Notes: generated from the letters alone by a model not told the origin. Positions 18,291-27,514 are shown, counted from the stretch's first letter. The stretch: DNA of 59,358 nt from Marinitoga hydrogenitolerans DSM 16785 (GCF_900129175.1 NZ_FQUI01000008.1:1-59358); one strand, 5' to 3'. Numbers and translations: made by a program.

Positions 18291-18559
18291 GGATCTCTCA
18301 TCATCGCCCTATCTCCAAAATCTCCTAAATCTTTTAATTCTGAATCTTTTATTTCTTTTGCTTTCTTTTTTGCTTCTTTGTAGAAATTCAACGTTTCATT
18401 TATTTCCACACCATGCAATTCTTTTAACATCTCTTTAGCCTTACCTTGCGGTGCTTTTGAAGTAAAGACTATAACCTTTTCATATCGATCAATAACCTTT
18501 TTTATACTTCGAATATCAACAACCCCTATTCCAAAACCATACAAAATTAATATTTTCAT
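18284..18559 (-). CDS. Small conserved-looking protein of unknown function, coupled to the sensor kinase
   Basis: The product is 91 aa from ATG 18559, preceded by AGGAGTGA. The TTG one codon upstream is an alternative. It begins with a beta strand and a glycine stretch (MKILILYGFGIGVVD), has a lysine-rich helical middle, and ends GDRAMMRDPC. I do not recognise the family. Its last 7 bases overlap the start of the LytS-like gene, and it lies 10 bases after the M20 peptidase gene, so it belongs to the same transcript. The coding case rests on the good ribosome-binding site, the overlaps, and the lack of any other gene here. Confidence 0.75.
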   Translation of the reverse strand: MKILILYGFGIGVVDIRSIKKVIDRYEKVIVFTSKAPQGKAKEMLKELHGVEINETLNFYKEAKKKAKEIKDSELKDLGDFGDRAMMRDPC

Positions 18560-18569
18560 CAAATCACTC

Positions 18570-19790
18570 CTATAAATTATTCATTAAATGTGCATATACT
18601 TTTGTATCTTCAATCAAGTGTTCTATTCTTATATATTCATTTGGTTGATGTGCTGTATGATCCATAGTTCCCCAAACAACTGCCGGTAAACTTTCATGTC
18701 TTAAAATTGCCGCACATGTGCCACCACCTATTCCTCCAACAAATGTCTTTACATTCCTTAAACTCTCTACACTTTCTTTCAATTTCAATACCATAGGATG
18801 CTCTGCTGGAGTTGGTTTTGGCGCTACCTCCATTTGATGTACTTCAATCGCTATTTTTACATCAAATTTTAATTCGTACTTTTCTTTTATCTTGTTTACA
18901 TCATTTAATATTTCATTTAAATCATATTGAGGTAAAACCCTACAATCAAAATACATAATGTCCGTTCCAGGTATCGTGTTTATATTATCAACATTATGCT
19001 CTTTTTTAGTCGGTTCAAAGGTTGATATCGGTGTTCTACCAAACATTTCATCTATTGCATTATATTTTTCATGTAAAAATTCATCTAATTCTTTAGCAAA
19101 ATATATTGCTGCTCTATGAGCGTTTTTAGCAACGTTTGGTGTTGATGCATGAGCTTGTTTCCCCTCTGTAACTATTTTTAACCATAAAATTGACTTTTCC
19201 GCTATTTCTATAAAAGAACCATCTTTATTACCAGAATCCGGAACATAAAACCAATCATTTTTATCAAAAATTTTTTGTTTTAATAAATATTTGATCCCAT
19301 AATCACTACCTGTTTCTTCATCAGAAACAAATACCAACCCTATATTGTTTTTGGGTTTTATATTTAAGTCCATTAACGTTTTAACCCCAAACAGCGTTGC
19401 TATTAATGAACTTCCATTATCTTCAGCACCTCTTCCGTATATTTTACCATCTTTTACAACAGGATCAAAGGGGTCATGATCCCATAATGACAAGTCTCCT
19501 TCTGGTACTTTATCCATATGGGTAATAAACCATATTGTTCTTTCAGGTGATGTTCCTTTATATAATGCTACTACGTTTGGTCTAAAACCATATTCTACAA
19601 CATCATCTGGTGCGTCATATCTTTTTACTTCATCGAATTTTAATGTTTTCAAATATGATTCTAACCATTCAGCTACTTCTTTTTCTCCAGAACCACCTGC
19701 TCTTGGATTTACTGAATTGATAGAAATAAATTTTTTTAATGCATTGACAATCTCATCGCTAATTTTTTCAACATGATTTATAATTTCCAT
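18570..19790 (-). CDS. M20-family metallopeptidase/deacylase
   Basis: The 406-aa product has the M20 zinc-ligand pattern: H91 and D93 in ITHMDKVPEG, D124 in YGRGAEDNGSS, and the catalytic/ligand pair E158-E159 in SDEETGSDYG. Further ligands are D182 in VPDSG and the late histidine in DHTAHQPNEY. The family hydrolyses amide bonds of dipeptides or N-acyl amino acids (DapE, ArgE, PepV and YgeY relatives). The exact substrate cannot be told from sequence. It heads the transcript leading to the 91-aa protein and the LytS/LytT pair. An extended -10 promoter lies about 55 bases upstream. Confidence 0.9.
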   Translation of the reverse strand: MEIINHVEKISDEIVNALKKFISINSVNPRAGGSGEKEVAEWLESYLKTLKFDEVKRYDAPDDVVEYGFRPNVVALYKGTSPERTIWFITHMDKVPEGDLSLWDHDPFDPVVKDGKIYGRGAEDNGSSLIATLFGVKTLMDLNIKPKNNIGLVFVSDEETGSDYGIKYLLKQKIFDKNDWFYVPDSGNKDGSFIEIAEKSILWLKIVTEGKQAHASTPNVAKNAHRAAIYFAKELDEFLHEKYNAIDEMFGRTPISTFEPTKKEHNVDNINTIPGTDIMYFDCRVLPQYDLNEILNDVNKIKEKYELKFDVKIAIEVHQMEVAPKPTPAEHPMVLKLKESVESLRNVKTFVGGIGGGTCAAILRHESLPAVVWGTMDHTAHQPNEYIRIEHLIEDTKVYAHLMNNL

Positions 19791-19845
19791 TTTCTCACTC
19801 CCTATTTTAATTATTTTTATAAAAATTAATAAACTTTCATTTAAA

Positions 19846-19860
19846 ATTATACCATAAAAT
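19846..19860 (-). promoter_or_regulatory. Extended -10 promoter of the M20-lytST transcript
   Basis: The minus strand reads TTTTATGGTATAAT, with TATAAT at 19851-19846 and TGG just upstream (19854-19852). No -35 is obvious. The same 15-base sequence TTTTATGGTATAATT heads both envelope operons at 45 and 49.6 kb. Confidence 0.6.
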
Positions 19861-19890
19861 TTCTAAAGCTAACTTTTTATTCTTTATATA

Positions 19891-19920
19891 AAAACCCCCT
19901 CTTTTTTTAAAGAGGGGGTT
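19891..19920 (-). terminator. Intrinsic terminator after htrA
   Basis: AACCCCCTCTTT pairs with AAAGAGGGGGTT on the minus strand and runs into TTTAT, 14 bases past the htrA stop. Confidence 0.9.
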
Positions 19921-19933
19921 ACTCTCTAATTAC

Positions 19934-21313
19934 TTAATTCCCACTATAGGTAAAGTATACTGACATTCTATAACCATTTCTAAAGACTATAAATCCTATA
20001 TAATCACCTTTTTTTATTTTTGATGATAATTTTTGGAAATCTTTTATAGTTTCTAATTTTGCACCTTTTCCATTTACATACATTTCCATTATTATATCGC
20101 CTTTTTTAATATTTACATACTGTGCATCAGATCCATCTTTAACATCTTCTACCATTACACCATACATACCTTTTGGTAATCTTAATTCGTTTAAATCCTC
20201 TGGGGTTAAATCTCTAACTTTTAATCCAAGATAATATTCATTTGTTGCTTTTGCAAATTCTTCTCTTTCTGCTAAAACAATTTCATATGTAATTTCTTTT
20301 CCCTTTCTATTAACAACTACTTTAATTTTTTCTCCAGCTGGATATGTTTTAACTATGTACACTAGTTCATCTGCACTGTTAATTTCCTTATTATCTATTT
20401 TTATAATTACATCACCTGGCTTTATACCTGCTTTCTCTGCAGGAGAACCTTTTTCTATATCACTAACAAAAGCTCCTTTTGTTACTTTTAAGCCAAATGT
20501 TTTAGCCAAAGTTTCTGTTACATTTTGTATATATACACCTAAATATGCTTTAGAAACCTTTCCAGTATTTATTAATGATTCTGCAAATCTTTTTGCAAAA
20601 TTAATAGGTATTGCAAAACCTAAATTCTGACCTTCTGATGGATTGATAATTGCAGTGTTTATACCTATAACCTGTGCATGTATATTTAATAACGGACCTC
20701 CACTATTTCCAGGATTAATTGCTGCATCTGTTTGTATTAAATCTGCATAATATCCGTTCCCATCAGGTTTTGGTATTTTTCTATGTACTGCACTTACAAC
20801 ACCTAATGTAACTGTATGTTTAAATCCTAATGGGTTACCAATAGCAATTGCCCATTCACCAATTTGAATATCATCAGAATTTCCTAATTCTATTACAGGC
20901 AATTCATCCTTTGTTTTAACCTGCAAAACTGCTATATCTAAATCTTTATCCCCACCAACATACTTTGCTTTATATTTCTTACCTTTTAATGTCGTTATTG
21001 TTATTTCATCAGCATTTTCCACAACATGATAATTAGTTAATATATATCCTCTTTTATCAAAGATAAATCCTGTCCCTAAAGCTTTAAATTCCCTATCTTG
21101 AGTCCATGGAGATTCGCCGAAAAATCTTTTATAAAAGTCTTCAAAAAACGGATCTATAGAAGCTTGCCTATGACCAACCGCTTCAATATTAACAACTGCT
21201 GGTGCTGCCTCATTTACTACATTAACAACTGGTGAAACATAATCTGGATTTACAAAAGCAAACGTTGAAACTACTGCTAATAACAATGTCATTGCAATAA
21301 CTATTTTCTTCAC
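19934..21313 (-). CDS. htrA: HtrA/DegP-type periplasmic serine protease with two PDZ domains
   Basis: The 459-aa product starts at GTG 21313 behind GGAGGTGG. It has a Sec signal peptide (about 1-20) and a trypsin-like domain with catalytic H96 (NYHVVE), D126 (DLDIAVLQ) and S204 (NPGNSGGPL). Two PDZ domains follow (about 260-350 and 370-459, with KAGIKPGDVIIKID in the first). The family degrades or refolds misfolded envelope proteins, a useful role beside so many giant secreted proteins. It may end the transcript that starts at prmA, but the 82-base gap before it leaves room for its own promoter. Confidence 0.95.
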   Translation of the reverse strand: MKKIVIAMTLLLAVVSTFAFVNPDYVSPVVNVVNEAAPAVVNIEAVGHRQASIDPFFEDFYKRFFGESPWTQDREFKALGTGFIFDKRGYILTNYHVVENADEITITTLKGKKYKAKYVGGDKDLDIAVLQVKTKDELPVIELGNSDDIQIGEWAIAIGNPLGFKHTVTLGVVSAVHRKIPKPDGNGYYADLIQTDAAINPGNSGGPLLNIHAQVIGINTAIINPSEGQNLGFAIPINFAKRFAESLINTGKVSKAYLGVYIQNVTETLAKTFGLKVTKGAFVSDIEKGSPAEKAGIKPGDVIIKIDNKEINSADELVYIVKTYPAGEKIKVVVNRKGKEITYEIVLAEREEFAKATNEYYLGLKVRDLTPEDLNELRLPKGMYGVMVEDVKDGSDAQYVNIKKGDIIMEMYVNGKGAKLETIKDFQKLSSKIKKGDYIGFIVFRNGYRMSVYFTYSGN

Positions 21314-21396
21314 CTATACCACCTCCGTTTTCATAACCTTTTATCAATATATATTTTTGCGCTGCTTCCTTAAAATTTCCTTAGAATTTGATAAAC

Positions 21397-22863
21397 TTAT
21401 CCTAACAAAATCTTGTTAATTTTATAAAGAATTTCGTGGTTGTCTTCTAAATTTCTTTCAAATACTCTTTTAAAATTCATTATTTTCTTTATTTTTAAAG
21501 GTTTTCCTTCTAAAATAAACACATTTTCTCCAAAATTTGCTACTTCAAAAGGATCATGTGTTACCATTATAACTGTGAATTTTTCTTCTTTTTGTATATT
21601 TATTAATTCTTTTATTATTTTGTATTTATTTGAAACATCTATTGAAGAAAAAGCCTCATCCATTAAAATAATATCTGGATTATACGCAATTGCCCTCAAA
21701 AGATTTATTCTTTTTTTCATTCCACCAGACAATTCATCGGGATATTTTGATAAGATCTCTTTTTCTAAATTAAATGATTTAAGATACTTTTCTATAATTT
21801 CCAAATTTATCTCGTCATTAACAAATACAATATTTTCATATACATTAAGCCATGGAATTAATCTATCGTCTTGAAAAACATACCCTATTTTGCCTTCAAC
21901 AATTATTTCTCCACTTTCTTTTTTTAATATTCCTGATAATATATTCAATATTGTTGTTTTCCCTATTCCAGATTCACCAAGTAATACATTTATTTTTGAC
22001 TTTTTAAAAATAATATCAAAGCCTGATAATATGACATCATTTCCAAACTTTTTGTTCAATCCTTTAATGATAATATCATGTAAATTTTTATTGTTATTTT
22101 TATTAATGTGAACAACTTTAATATTTTTTATTTCTTTTTTCTTTTTTTTATTTTTAGAAAGTTTTTTCAAAAATTTTTCTGATAACATTCCGAAAATAGC
22201 TAATAATATTGTATATGCAAAAACTCTATCTGTATTCAATGCTATTTTAGAAAAGGAAAGACTCACACCAAGACCTTTGTCACCTGCTAAAAATTCTCCG
22301 ACTACAATAGACTTCCATAAACTACCAGATATCATATTTAATGTGGATTTCAAGAAAGGGATTATTGATGGAAAGTATATTTTTAAAAAAATATCTTTTT
22401 TTCTAATGTTATAAACTTTAGCCATTTCTAATAATTTTTTATCTGTAGATTTTATTCCCTCAGATATATTTAAAACTATTACTGGAAAAATAACCATAAA
22501 AGCGACAAAAATTGGCGTGTAAAATCCTATACCAAACCATAACATTGATATAGCAATATAAGATACTACTGGAGAACTTTGAATAATCATTAAAAACGGC
22601 CTAAAGATTTCAAAAAAACGTTGGCTTAAACCTGAAATAAACCCTATAGGTATTCCTATTAATAGAGAGATAAAAAAGCCTATAATTATTTTTGATACTG
22701 TATTTAATAAGTCGGTATAAAATGAGTAGTCTAAAAAAAGCTTTCCCATTTCTTTAAAAACATTTTGAGGAAATGGGATTAAAAGTTGATTATTCGTAAA
22801 AAATGCTATAATCCACCATGTAAATATAATTAATAAAAGACCAAGAATCGTATTTTTCTTCAT
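21397..22863 (-). CDS. Fused ABC importer: SsuC/TauC-like permease joined to SsuB/TauB-like ATPase
   Basis: The 488-aa product joins two usually separate subunits. Residues 1-230 are a membrane permease with five or six segments and the EAA-loop region EMAKVYNIRKKDIFLKIYFP (146-165). A lysine-rich linker (about 234-250) leads to an ABC ATPase. The ATPase has Walker A GESGIGKT (296-303), Q-loop QDDRLIPWL (331-339), signature LSGGMKKR and Walker B DIILMDEAF. The NitT/TauT family imports sulfonates, nitrate, or thiamine and pyrimidine precursors. No substrate-binding protein gene is adjacent, so the cargo is unknown. The gene starts 9 bases after uvrC, with AGGTGG before the ATG. Confidence 0.88.
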   Translation of the reverse strand: MKKNTILGLLLIIFTWWIIAFFTNNQLLIPFPQNVFKEMGKLFLDYSFYTDLLNTVSKIIIGFFISLLIGIPIGFISGLSQRFFEIFRPFLMIIQSSPVVSYIAISMLWFGIGFYTPIFVAFMVIFPVIVLNISEGIKSTDKKLLEMAKVYNIRKKDIFLKIYFPSIIPFLKSTLNMISGSLWKSIVVGEFLAGDKGLGVSLSFSKIALNTDRVFAYTILLAIFGMLSEKFLKKLSKNKKKKKEIKNIKVVHINKNNNKNLHDIIIKGLNKKFGNDVILSGFDIIFKKSKINVLLGESGIGKTTILNILSGILKKESGEIIVEGKIGYVFQDDRLIPWLNVYENIVFVNDEINLEIIEKYLKSFNLEKEILSKYPDELSGGMKKRINLLRAIAYNPDIILMDEAFSSIDVSNKYKIIKELINIQKEEKFTVIMVTHDPFEVANFGENVFILEGKPLKIKKIMNFKRVFERNLEDNHEILYKINKILLG

Positions 22864-22872
22864 TAAACCACC

Positions 22873-24603
22873 TTAATCAAAAAATTCCTTTATTTTTTTT
22901 GATATTTTTTCATTTTTTATTACTTTATTGATTTCTTCCCATGTTGCATCTTTAATGTTTTTCAAAGAACCAAAATGTTCTATAAGTATTTTTTTTCTTT
23001 TTGCTCCCACCCCAGGAATATCATCAAGTTTAGATTTTTCAAATCTTTTTGCTCTTAATTTTCTATTAAAAGTTATGGCAAATCTATGTGTTTCATCTCT
23101 TATAAAAATTAACATTCTTAATACTGGATGATCAAGTGGAAGATGCAAATCATCAATTTCACCTGGAAAAACTATTCTTTCATCCTCTTTAGCTATACCT
23201 ACAATATCTATATCATTTAATGTATATCCAATTTCTCCAAGTGCGTTTACTGCAGAATTTACTTGCCCTTTTCCTCCATCAATAAATAATAAGTCTGGTA
23301 AAGGATGTTTTGTATATCTTTTTTTAATAACAGCTTTTATCGATTCAAAATCATTAGGTTCTTTGAATTCATCTAATCTATATTTTCTATAATTTTCTTT
23401 TTTAGGTTTCCCATTTTCAAATGTTATTAAAGAGGCTACTGTATACATACCTTGCAAGTGAGAGATGTCTATACCTTCAATTATCCGAGGAATCTTTTTC
23501 AGCGATAATATTTCTTTTGCTTGTTTTAACGTGTTTCCTAAATCCGTTTGTTTTTTTACTTCTTCTTTTAAATTTCTATATGCTATTGTATATAATTCTT
23601 CATTTTCAGTTTTCAATTTTTTTAAATCTTTTAATCCTTTTTGTTTTAGATGATATATAATTTCATTTTCTATTTCATTATTTAAATCGCTTACCCATAT
23701 TTCTTCAGGGACTATATTGTTTCGAATTAAATAATATTGATGTATAAATTCATTTATATCTCCATCTATAGTGAATGTTAGTTTTGAAATCATATATCCT
23801 TGTCTTATAATGAGCAAAACAACTATTGGATATTCTTCATCCTTTGCAATAATATCTATATTTTTATTTTGAACCATCTCAACACCAATAGGTATAAATA
23901 ATCTATCTAATTTAAATAACAAATCTCTTAATTGAGCTGCTTTTTCAAAGTTTAATATTTTCGCATATTGATGCATGTTTTCCTCGATATATTTTCTAAT
24001 TGACTTAATATTCCCCTTTAAAAATCGTTTTACCTTGTTTACAGATTTCCTATATTCCTTTTTATCAACATCTACATAACATGGAGCGTAACATTTTCCA
24101 AGATGGTATAAAAAACATGGTTTTGATTTTCTATCTAAATTTCTTTCACATGTTCTGACTTTGTATACCCATTGTATTATTTCAATAATACCTCTTACCA
24201 TCCCAACATTTGAATACGGTCCGTAAAAATCTGCTTTTTCGCCTTTTTTTGTTCTAACTAATTTTATTTGTGGATATTCTTCTTTTGTAATAGCAATATA
24301 AGGATACACTCTTGTATCCTTTAATAATATATTATATTTAGGCTTATGGTTAAATATCAAATTAGATTCTAAAATAAGTGATTCATCTTCATTTCTTACT
24401 ACTATATAATCTAAAAACTCTGATTCTTCTACAATTTTTTTTACTTTTTCATTTTTTTCTTGATTAGATTTGCTAAAATATGAAGATACTCTATTTTTTA
24501 ACTTTTTCGCCTTGCCAATATATATTGGCTTTGAATTTTTATCTTTAAATATATATACTCCGGGTTCATTAGGAATGTCTTTTAATACCTTTTTATCTAG
24601 CAT
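22873..24603 (-). CDS. uvrC: UvrC, nucleotide excision repair endonuclease subunit
   Basis: The product is 576 aa from ATG 24603, which follows AAGGAGAAAG. An in-frame ATG at 24660 would add 19 residues and run deeper into the upstream gene. It has an N-terminal GIY-YIG nuclease (GVYIFKDKN, PIYIGKAKKLKNRV), a cysteine cluster TCERN...KPCFLYHLGKCYAPC that matches the Fe-S ligands known in E. coli UvrC, and a UVR motif (FEKAAQLRDLL). A C-terminal RNase H-like nuclease (GIDISHLQG, FIDGGKGQVN) and a helix-hairpin-helix end (DDIPGVGAKRKK) follow. It makes the two incisions around DNA lesions with UvrA and UvrB. The gene overlaps the diguanylate cyclase gene by 11 bases. Confidence 0.97.
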   Translation of the reverse strand: MLDKKVLKDIPNEPGVYIFKDKNSKPIYIGKAKKLKNRVSSYFSKSNQEKNEKVKKIVEESEFLDYIVVRNEDESLILESNLIFNHKPKYNILLKDTRVYPYIAITKEEYPQIKLVRTKKGEKADFYGPYSNVGMVRGIIEIIQWVYKVRTCERNLDRKSKPCFLYHLGKCYAPCYVDVDKKEYRKSVNKVKRFLKGNIKSIRKYIEENMHQYAKILNFEKAAQLRDLLFKLDRLFIPIGVEMVQNKNIDIIAKDEEYPIVVLLIIRQGYMISKLTFTIDGDINEFIHQYYLIRNNIVPEEIWVSDLNNEIENEIIYHLKQKGLKDLKKLKTENEELYTIAYRNLKEEVKKQTDLGNTLKQAKEILSLKKIPRIIEGIDISHLQGMYTVASLITFENGKPKKENYRKYRLDEFKEPNDFESIKAVIKKRYTKHPLPDLLFIDGGKGQVNSAVNALGEIGYTLNDIDIVGIAKEDERIVFPGEIDDLHLPLDHPVLRMLIFIRDETHRFAITFNRKLRAKRFEKSKLDDIPGVGAKRKKILIEHFGSLKNIKDATWEEINKVIKNEKISKKIKEFFD

Positions 24604-25417
24604 TCTTTCTCCTTTTTTTATTTTCATACATATTTTTATCAGCTTTTTCAAACATTTCATCTAATGAAATGTTATCATCTTTATATTTTATGCTTTTCCC
24701 TGCTGAAATAGATACATTATATATATATAAGTCTTTCCTAATTTTTTCATCTATTCTCTTTATTATTCCATCCAATACTTTTTCATCTTTAGCATTTACA
24801 AGGACAACAAATTCATCTCCACCATATCTTATAGCCAAATCTGATTTCCTAATGGAATTATTGATAATTTCACCTGTTTTCCTCAACACGTAATCTCCAG
24901 ATTTATGACCAAAATTATCGTTAACAGGTTTAAAGTTATCAAGATCTAAAACTATTAATCCAAATTCTTTACCAACATATTCCTTTAATTTTATAACCTT
25001 TGGAATAATTTCAACAAAATATCTTCGATTCAATAACCCCGTTAACGAATCTGTAAACAAATATTTCCGGGCTCTGAGCATGTCTCTAAAGGATAAAATC
25101 AAGGTTATGCCAAATATTATATTATCGATATAATATAAATTAAGATTAAAAAGTTGGATTATACTAAAAGAATAAATTGATATATCTGTTATTGGAGCTG
25201 TTATATATAAACCAAATCTAATCGTTAAAATAGCCAAAAATTTCATCCCGCTATTTATAGCGGAAGCATAATCACCTAAAAGTATATTTTTTATTATAGA
25301 CAATATTCCAAAAAAGATTAAAATAAATATAACAATATGCGTTCTTATATCCCTATAATAAACAACAGATGCAGTTCTCACATTCTTTCTTTTCAAGGAT
25401 ATTCCACACCCTTTCAC
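24593..25417 (-). CDS. Membrane-bound diguanylate cyclase (GGDEF)
   Basis: The product is up to 274 aa. Hydrophobic segments fill about 25-110, followed by a complete GGDEF domain beginning DSLTGLLNRRYF. The active-site motif GGDEF is at 199-203, and an intact inhibitory I-site RKSD lies at 190-193, so it should make cyclic di-GMP with product inhibition. The start is uncertain. GTG at 25417 overlaps the DUF501 gene by 65 bases; an in-frame GTG at 25381 is an alternative, and neither has a strong ribosome-binding site. It lies in the prmA-uvrC chain of overlapping genes. Confidence 0.9.
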   Translation of the reverse strand: MKGCGISLKRKNVRTASVVYYRDIRTHIVIFILIFFGILSIIKNILLGDYASAINSGMKFLAILTIRFGLYITAPITDISIYSFSIIQLFNLNLYYIDNIIFGITLILSFRDMLRARKYLFTDSLTGLLNRRYFVEIIPKVIKLKEYVGKEFGLIVLDLDNFKPVNDNFGHKSGDYVLRKTGEIINNSIRKSDLAIRYGGDEFVVLVNAKDEKVLDGIIKRIDEKIRKDLYIYNVSISAGKSIKYKDDNISLDEMFEKADKNMYENKKRRKNAR

Positions 25418-25868
25418 CTATAGGGTTTTTTGTCCCCCCTAAATATGATGCTAATTGTAAGTGAAAGCATTTAATACTTTCAAAATTACTTATTCCCCCA
25501 ATACCTATATTTTCCAATCGTTTTTTTACCCATAATGGCTCATTATTTAACAATTTATTTCTTTTTTTCCTTTCTTCCAAATGTGCATTTTTATATTCTT
25601 TTTTTAAATTTTCATTATTTTTTAATTCATTTTCCCATTCTTTTATTTTGCCCCGAGATTCCAATTTCCCTACCTCTTTTATAAGATGAGGGCATGTCAA
25701 CCAATAAAGAGTCGGAAACGGTTTGTCCCGTTTTATTGGATAACTTTCAATTACTTGAGGAATGCCAAAAGAACATCTTTTAGGTATTGAGATTATTTTA
25801 TTTGGCTTTCTATTAATTTGTTTTTCAACTATTTCTATATCCTTTTTTGTAGGAGTAGAGATATCCAC
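25353..25868 (-). CDS. DUF501-family protein
   Basis: The 171-aa product resembles the DUF501 family, whose function is unknown. It has conserved-looking segments CSFGIPQVIESYP, FPTLYWLTCPHL, ISNFESIKCFHLQLASYLGG and NPIGE, and a cysteine-rich tail (CENCICC). In many bacteria the family sits near housekeeping genes such as enolase and phosphatases. The GTG start at 25868 overlaps prmA by 34 bases, with GAGGAAG about 10 bases upstream. The CPHL and C-terminal cysteines could bind a metal, but this is speculative. Confidence 0.8.
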   Translation of the reverse strand: MDISTPTKKDIEIVEKQINRKPNKIISIPKRCSFGIPQVIESYPIKRDKPFPTLYWLTCPHLIKEVGKLESRGKIKEWENELKNNENLKKEYKNAHLEERKKRNKLLNNEPLWVKKRLENIGIGGISNFESIKCFHLQLASYLGGTKNPIGERVWNILEKKECENCICCLL

Positions 25869-26680
25869 CCAGAATCTTCCTCTCTAGAAATTATATTATA
25901 TTCTTTTTCAAATATTTTATTAGCTATTTCTGTTTCTCTTTCTTTATTTATTCCTGATAAGATTAAATAACCATTTTCATTTAATATTTTATCCAATTTT
26001 TCATCATCTAATAATCTCAATAATATAGGAACTACTATATTTGCTATTATTATATCGTATCTTTCATTTTCATTTACATTTTGTAGCAAGTCCGATTGTT
26101 TCACCTCTATATTTAAATTGTTTAATCTAAAGGTTTCATTAGCTTTTTCTACAGCTAATATATCGTAATCAAGAGATAAAATTTTATCAGCTCCATATAA
26201 TTTTGAAATTATTGATAATATTCCAGTTCCAGTCCCGACATCCAAAACATCTGCCCCTTCGTTTATTACTTTAACTAAATTTTCGGCTGCTAATTTGGTT
26301 GTAGGATGTAATCCTGTTCCAAATGCTGTTCCTGGTATTATCTTTATAACTTTCACATTTTCTGGAATTTCATATCTTTTTTCTGGATCTGGCAATATCC
26401 ATATGTCTTCAATAAATTCAAAGGGTTTTAGCGATTCTCTCCATGGCTTTAACCACTCATCTTCTGTAATATTTTGTTTTGATAATAATTCTAATTTACC
26501 TTCTAAATATTCAATAATTTGATTTTCTGGATTTTTTAAGTTTATATATACTTTAACAACCGATTGTCCCTTTGTTGGCTTATCAAAATAATAGGTCTTA
26601 AATTCATTTATTGAAAAAAACGTTTCTATTTCATCTTCTAATCTATTTGGTAAAACAAAAATATATTCTATAAATTCCAT
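25835..26680 (-). CDS. prmA: Ribosomal protein L11 methyltransferase
   Basis: The 281-aa product has an N-terminal L11-recognition region ending in WLKPWRESLKPFE. The PrmA signature PGTAFGTGLHPTT is at 116-128, and the SAM-binding glycine motif DVGTGTG is at 147-153. IIANIV is the motif-IV catalytic region. It trimethylates ribosomal protein L11. The ATG follows AGGTGAT. It is the first gene of the overlapping chain down to the ABC fusion gene. Confidence 0.95.
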   Translation of the reverse strand: MEFIEYIFVLPNRLEDEIETFFSINEFKTYYFDKPTKGQSVVKVYINLKNPENQIIEYLEGKLELLSKQNITEDEWLKPWRESLKPFEFIEDIWILPDPEKRYEIPENVKVIKIIPGTAFGTGLHPTTKLAAENLVKVINEGADVLDVGTGTGILSIISKLYGADKILSLDYDILAVEKANETFRLNNLNIEVKQSDLLQNVNENERYDIIIANIVVPILLRLLDDEKLDKILNENGYLILSGINKERETEIANKIFEKEYNIISREEDSGWISLLLQKRI

Positions 26681-26775
26681 ATTATCACCTCAATAATAAG
26701 TATATCATTATCTTTTAAAGTTTTCTAAAACGTTGTATGAAAAAAGCAAAACATTAAAGATTTTTCACTGTGTAT

Positions 26776-26813
26776 AAAAAACAACTCCTCCCAAAAAACG
26801 GGAGGAGTTGTTT
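26776..26813 (-). terminator. Intrinsic terminator after the UPF0718-type permease pair
   Basis: AAACAACTCCTCCC pairs with GGGAGGAGTTGTTT across a short run on the minus strand and leads into TTTTTATA. It begins at the stop of the Fe-S permease gene. The remaining bases to 26680 would hold the prmA promoter; no clear hexamers were identified. Confidence 0.9.
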
Positions 26814-27514
26814 TATGCTATCTTTTTTGTTTTTTGTCTGATAACACAGTCATCTATTGTTACTTCCCCTTTTATAACGCCTTCAGCAAACAATTTACAA
26901 TTAGCATATCCACATGCTCCACAATTCATATTTGGCAAATCATTCAATACTTCTTTTGAATTTTTATATATAATCTTATTATCTTTATTTTCAATCTCAT
27001 TCAAAATATCTTCTCTGCTAACTAATTTTTCCATAATATATCCCATTATAAGTATTGCTGGTATTGTTAATGCATATCTAGTCAATGCAAAGGATAATCC
27101 AAGAAAGCTTGATTCTACCATAAACATTACAACTTTAACTACTGCCCAAGAACTGATTATAATCACAAGATTTGCTATACTTGCTCCTTTTAAAAATAAT
27201 GCCTGAGCAACTGGAAAAGCTGCATAAATTGGTCCTGCTGATATTGCTCCTGTAAATATCGATAAAAATTTACCTTTTATACCTGAGTCCTTACCAAAAT
27301 GTTTCATAATAACTTCTGAAGGTACCCAAACTGTTATTAACGAGGATATAATAAGGATAGGCGGCATAACTTCAATCATTTCTATAAGAAACCCTTTTGT
27401 CATTTCTAAACCTCTAAAAAATATTTCTGGTTTTACAAAAAATGCTATAGAATAAAGAATTATACTGATAAATATCAATTTATTGTTTTTTATTAAATCT
27501 TTTATTTTTGTCAT
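26813..27514 (-). CDS. UPF0718/DUF318-type permease half with C-terminal Fe-S domain
   Basis: The product is 233 aa from ATG 27514, which overlaps the stop of the upstream gene as ATGA and follows GGCGGTGAT. A longer frame to 27568 is not needed. About five membrane segments are seen, with the motif GAISAGPIYAAFPVAQALFLKGA. A soluble tail carries CGACGYANCKLFAEG...C, the pattern of the four-cysteine [4Fe-4S] domain seen in RnfB-like proteins. The permease family is poorly characterised; relatives include the ArsP organoarsenical transporter. The Fe-S tail suggests redox sensing or coupling of transport. Confidence 0.8.
   Translation of the reverse strand: MTKIKDLIKNNKLIFISIILYSIAFFVKPEIFFRGLEMTKGFLIEMIEVMPPILIISSLITVWVPSEVIMKHFGKDSGIKGKFLSIFTGAISAGPIYAAFPVAQALFLKGASIANLVIIISSWAVVKVVMFMVESSFLGLSFALTRYALTIPAILIMGYIMEKLVSREDILNEIENKDNKIIYKNSKEVLNDLPNMNCGACGYANCKLFAEGVIKGEVTIDDCVIRQKTKKIA

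Noticed and set aside
26808-27206. 132-codon plus-strand frame opposite the Fe-S permease gene
   Set aside because: Shadow of a membrane-protein gene; hydrophobicity is mirrored from the antisense codons.
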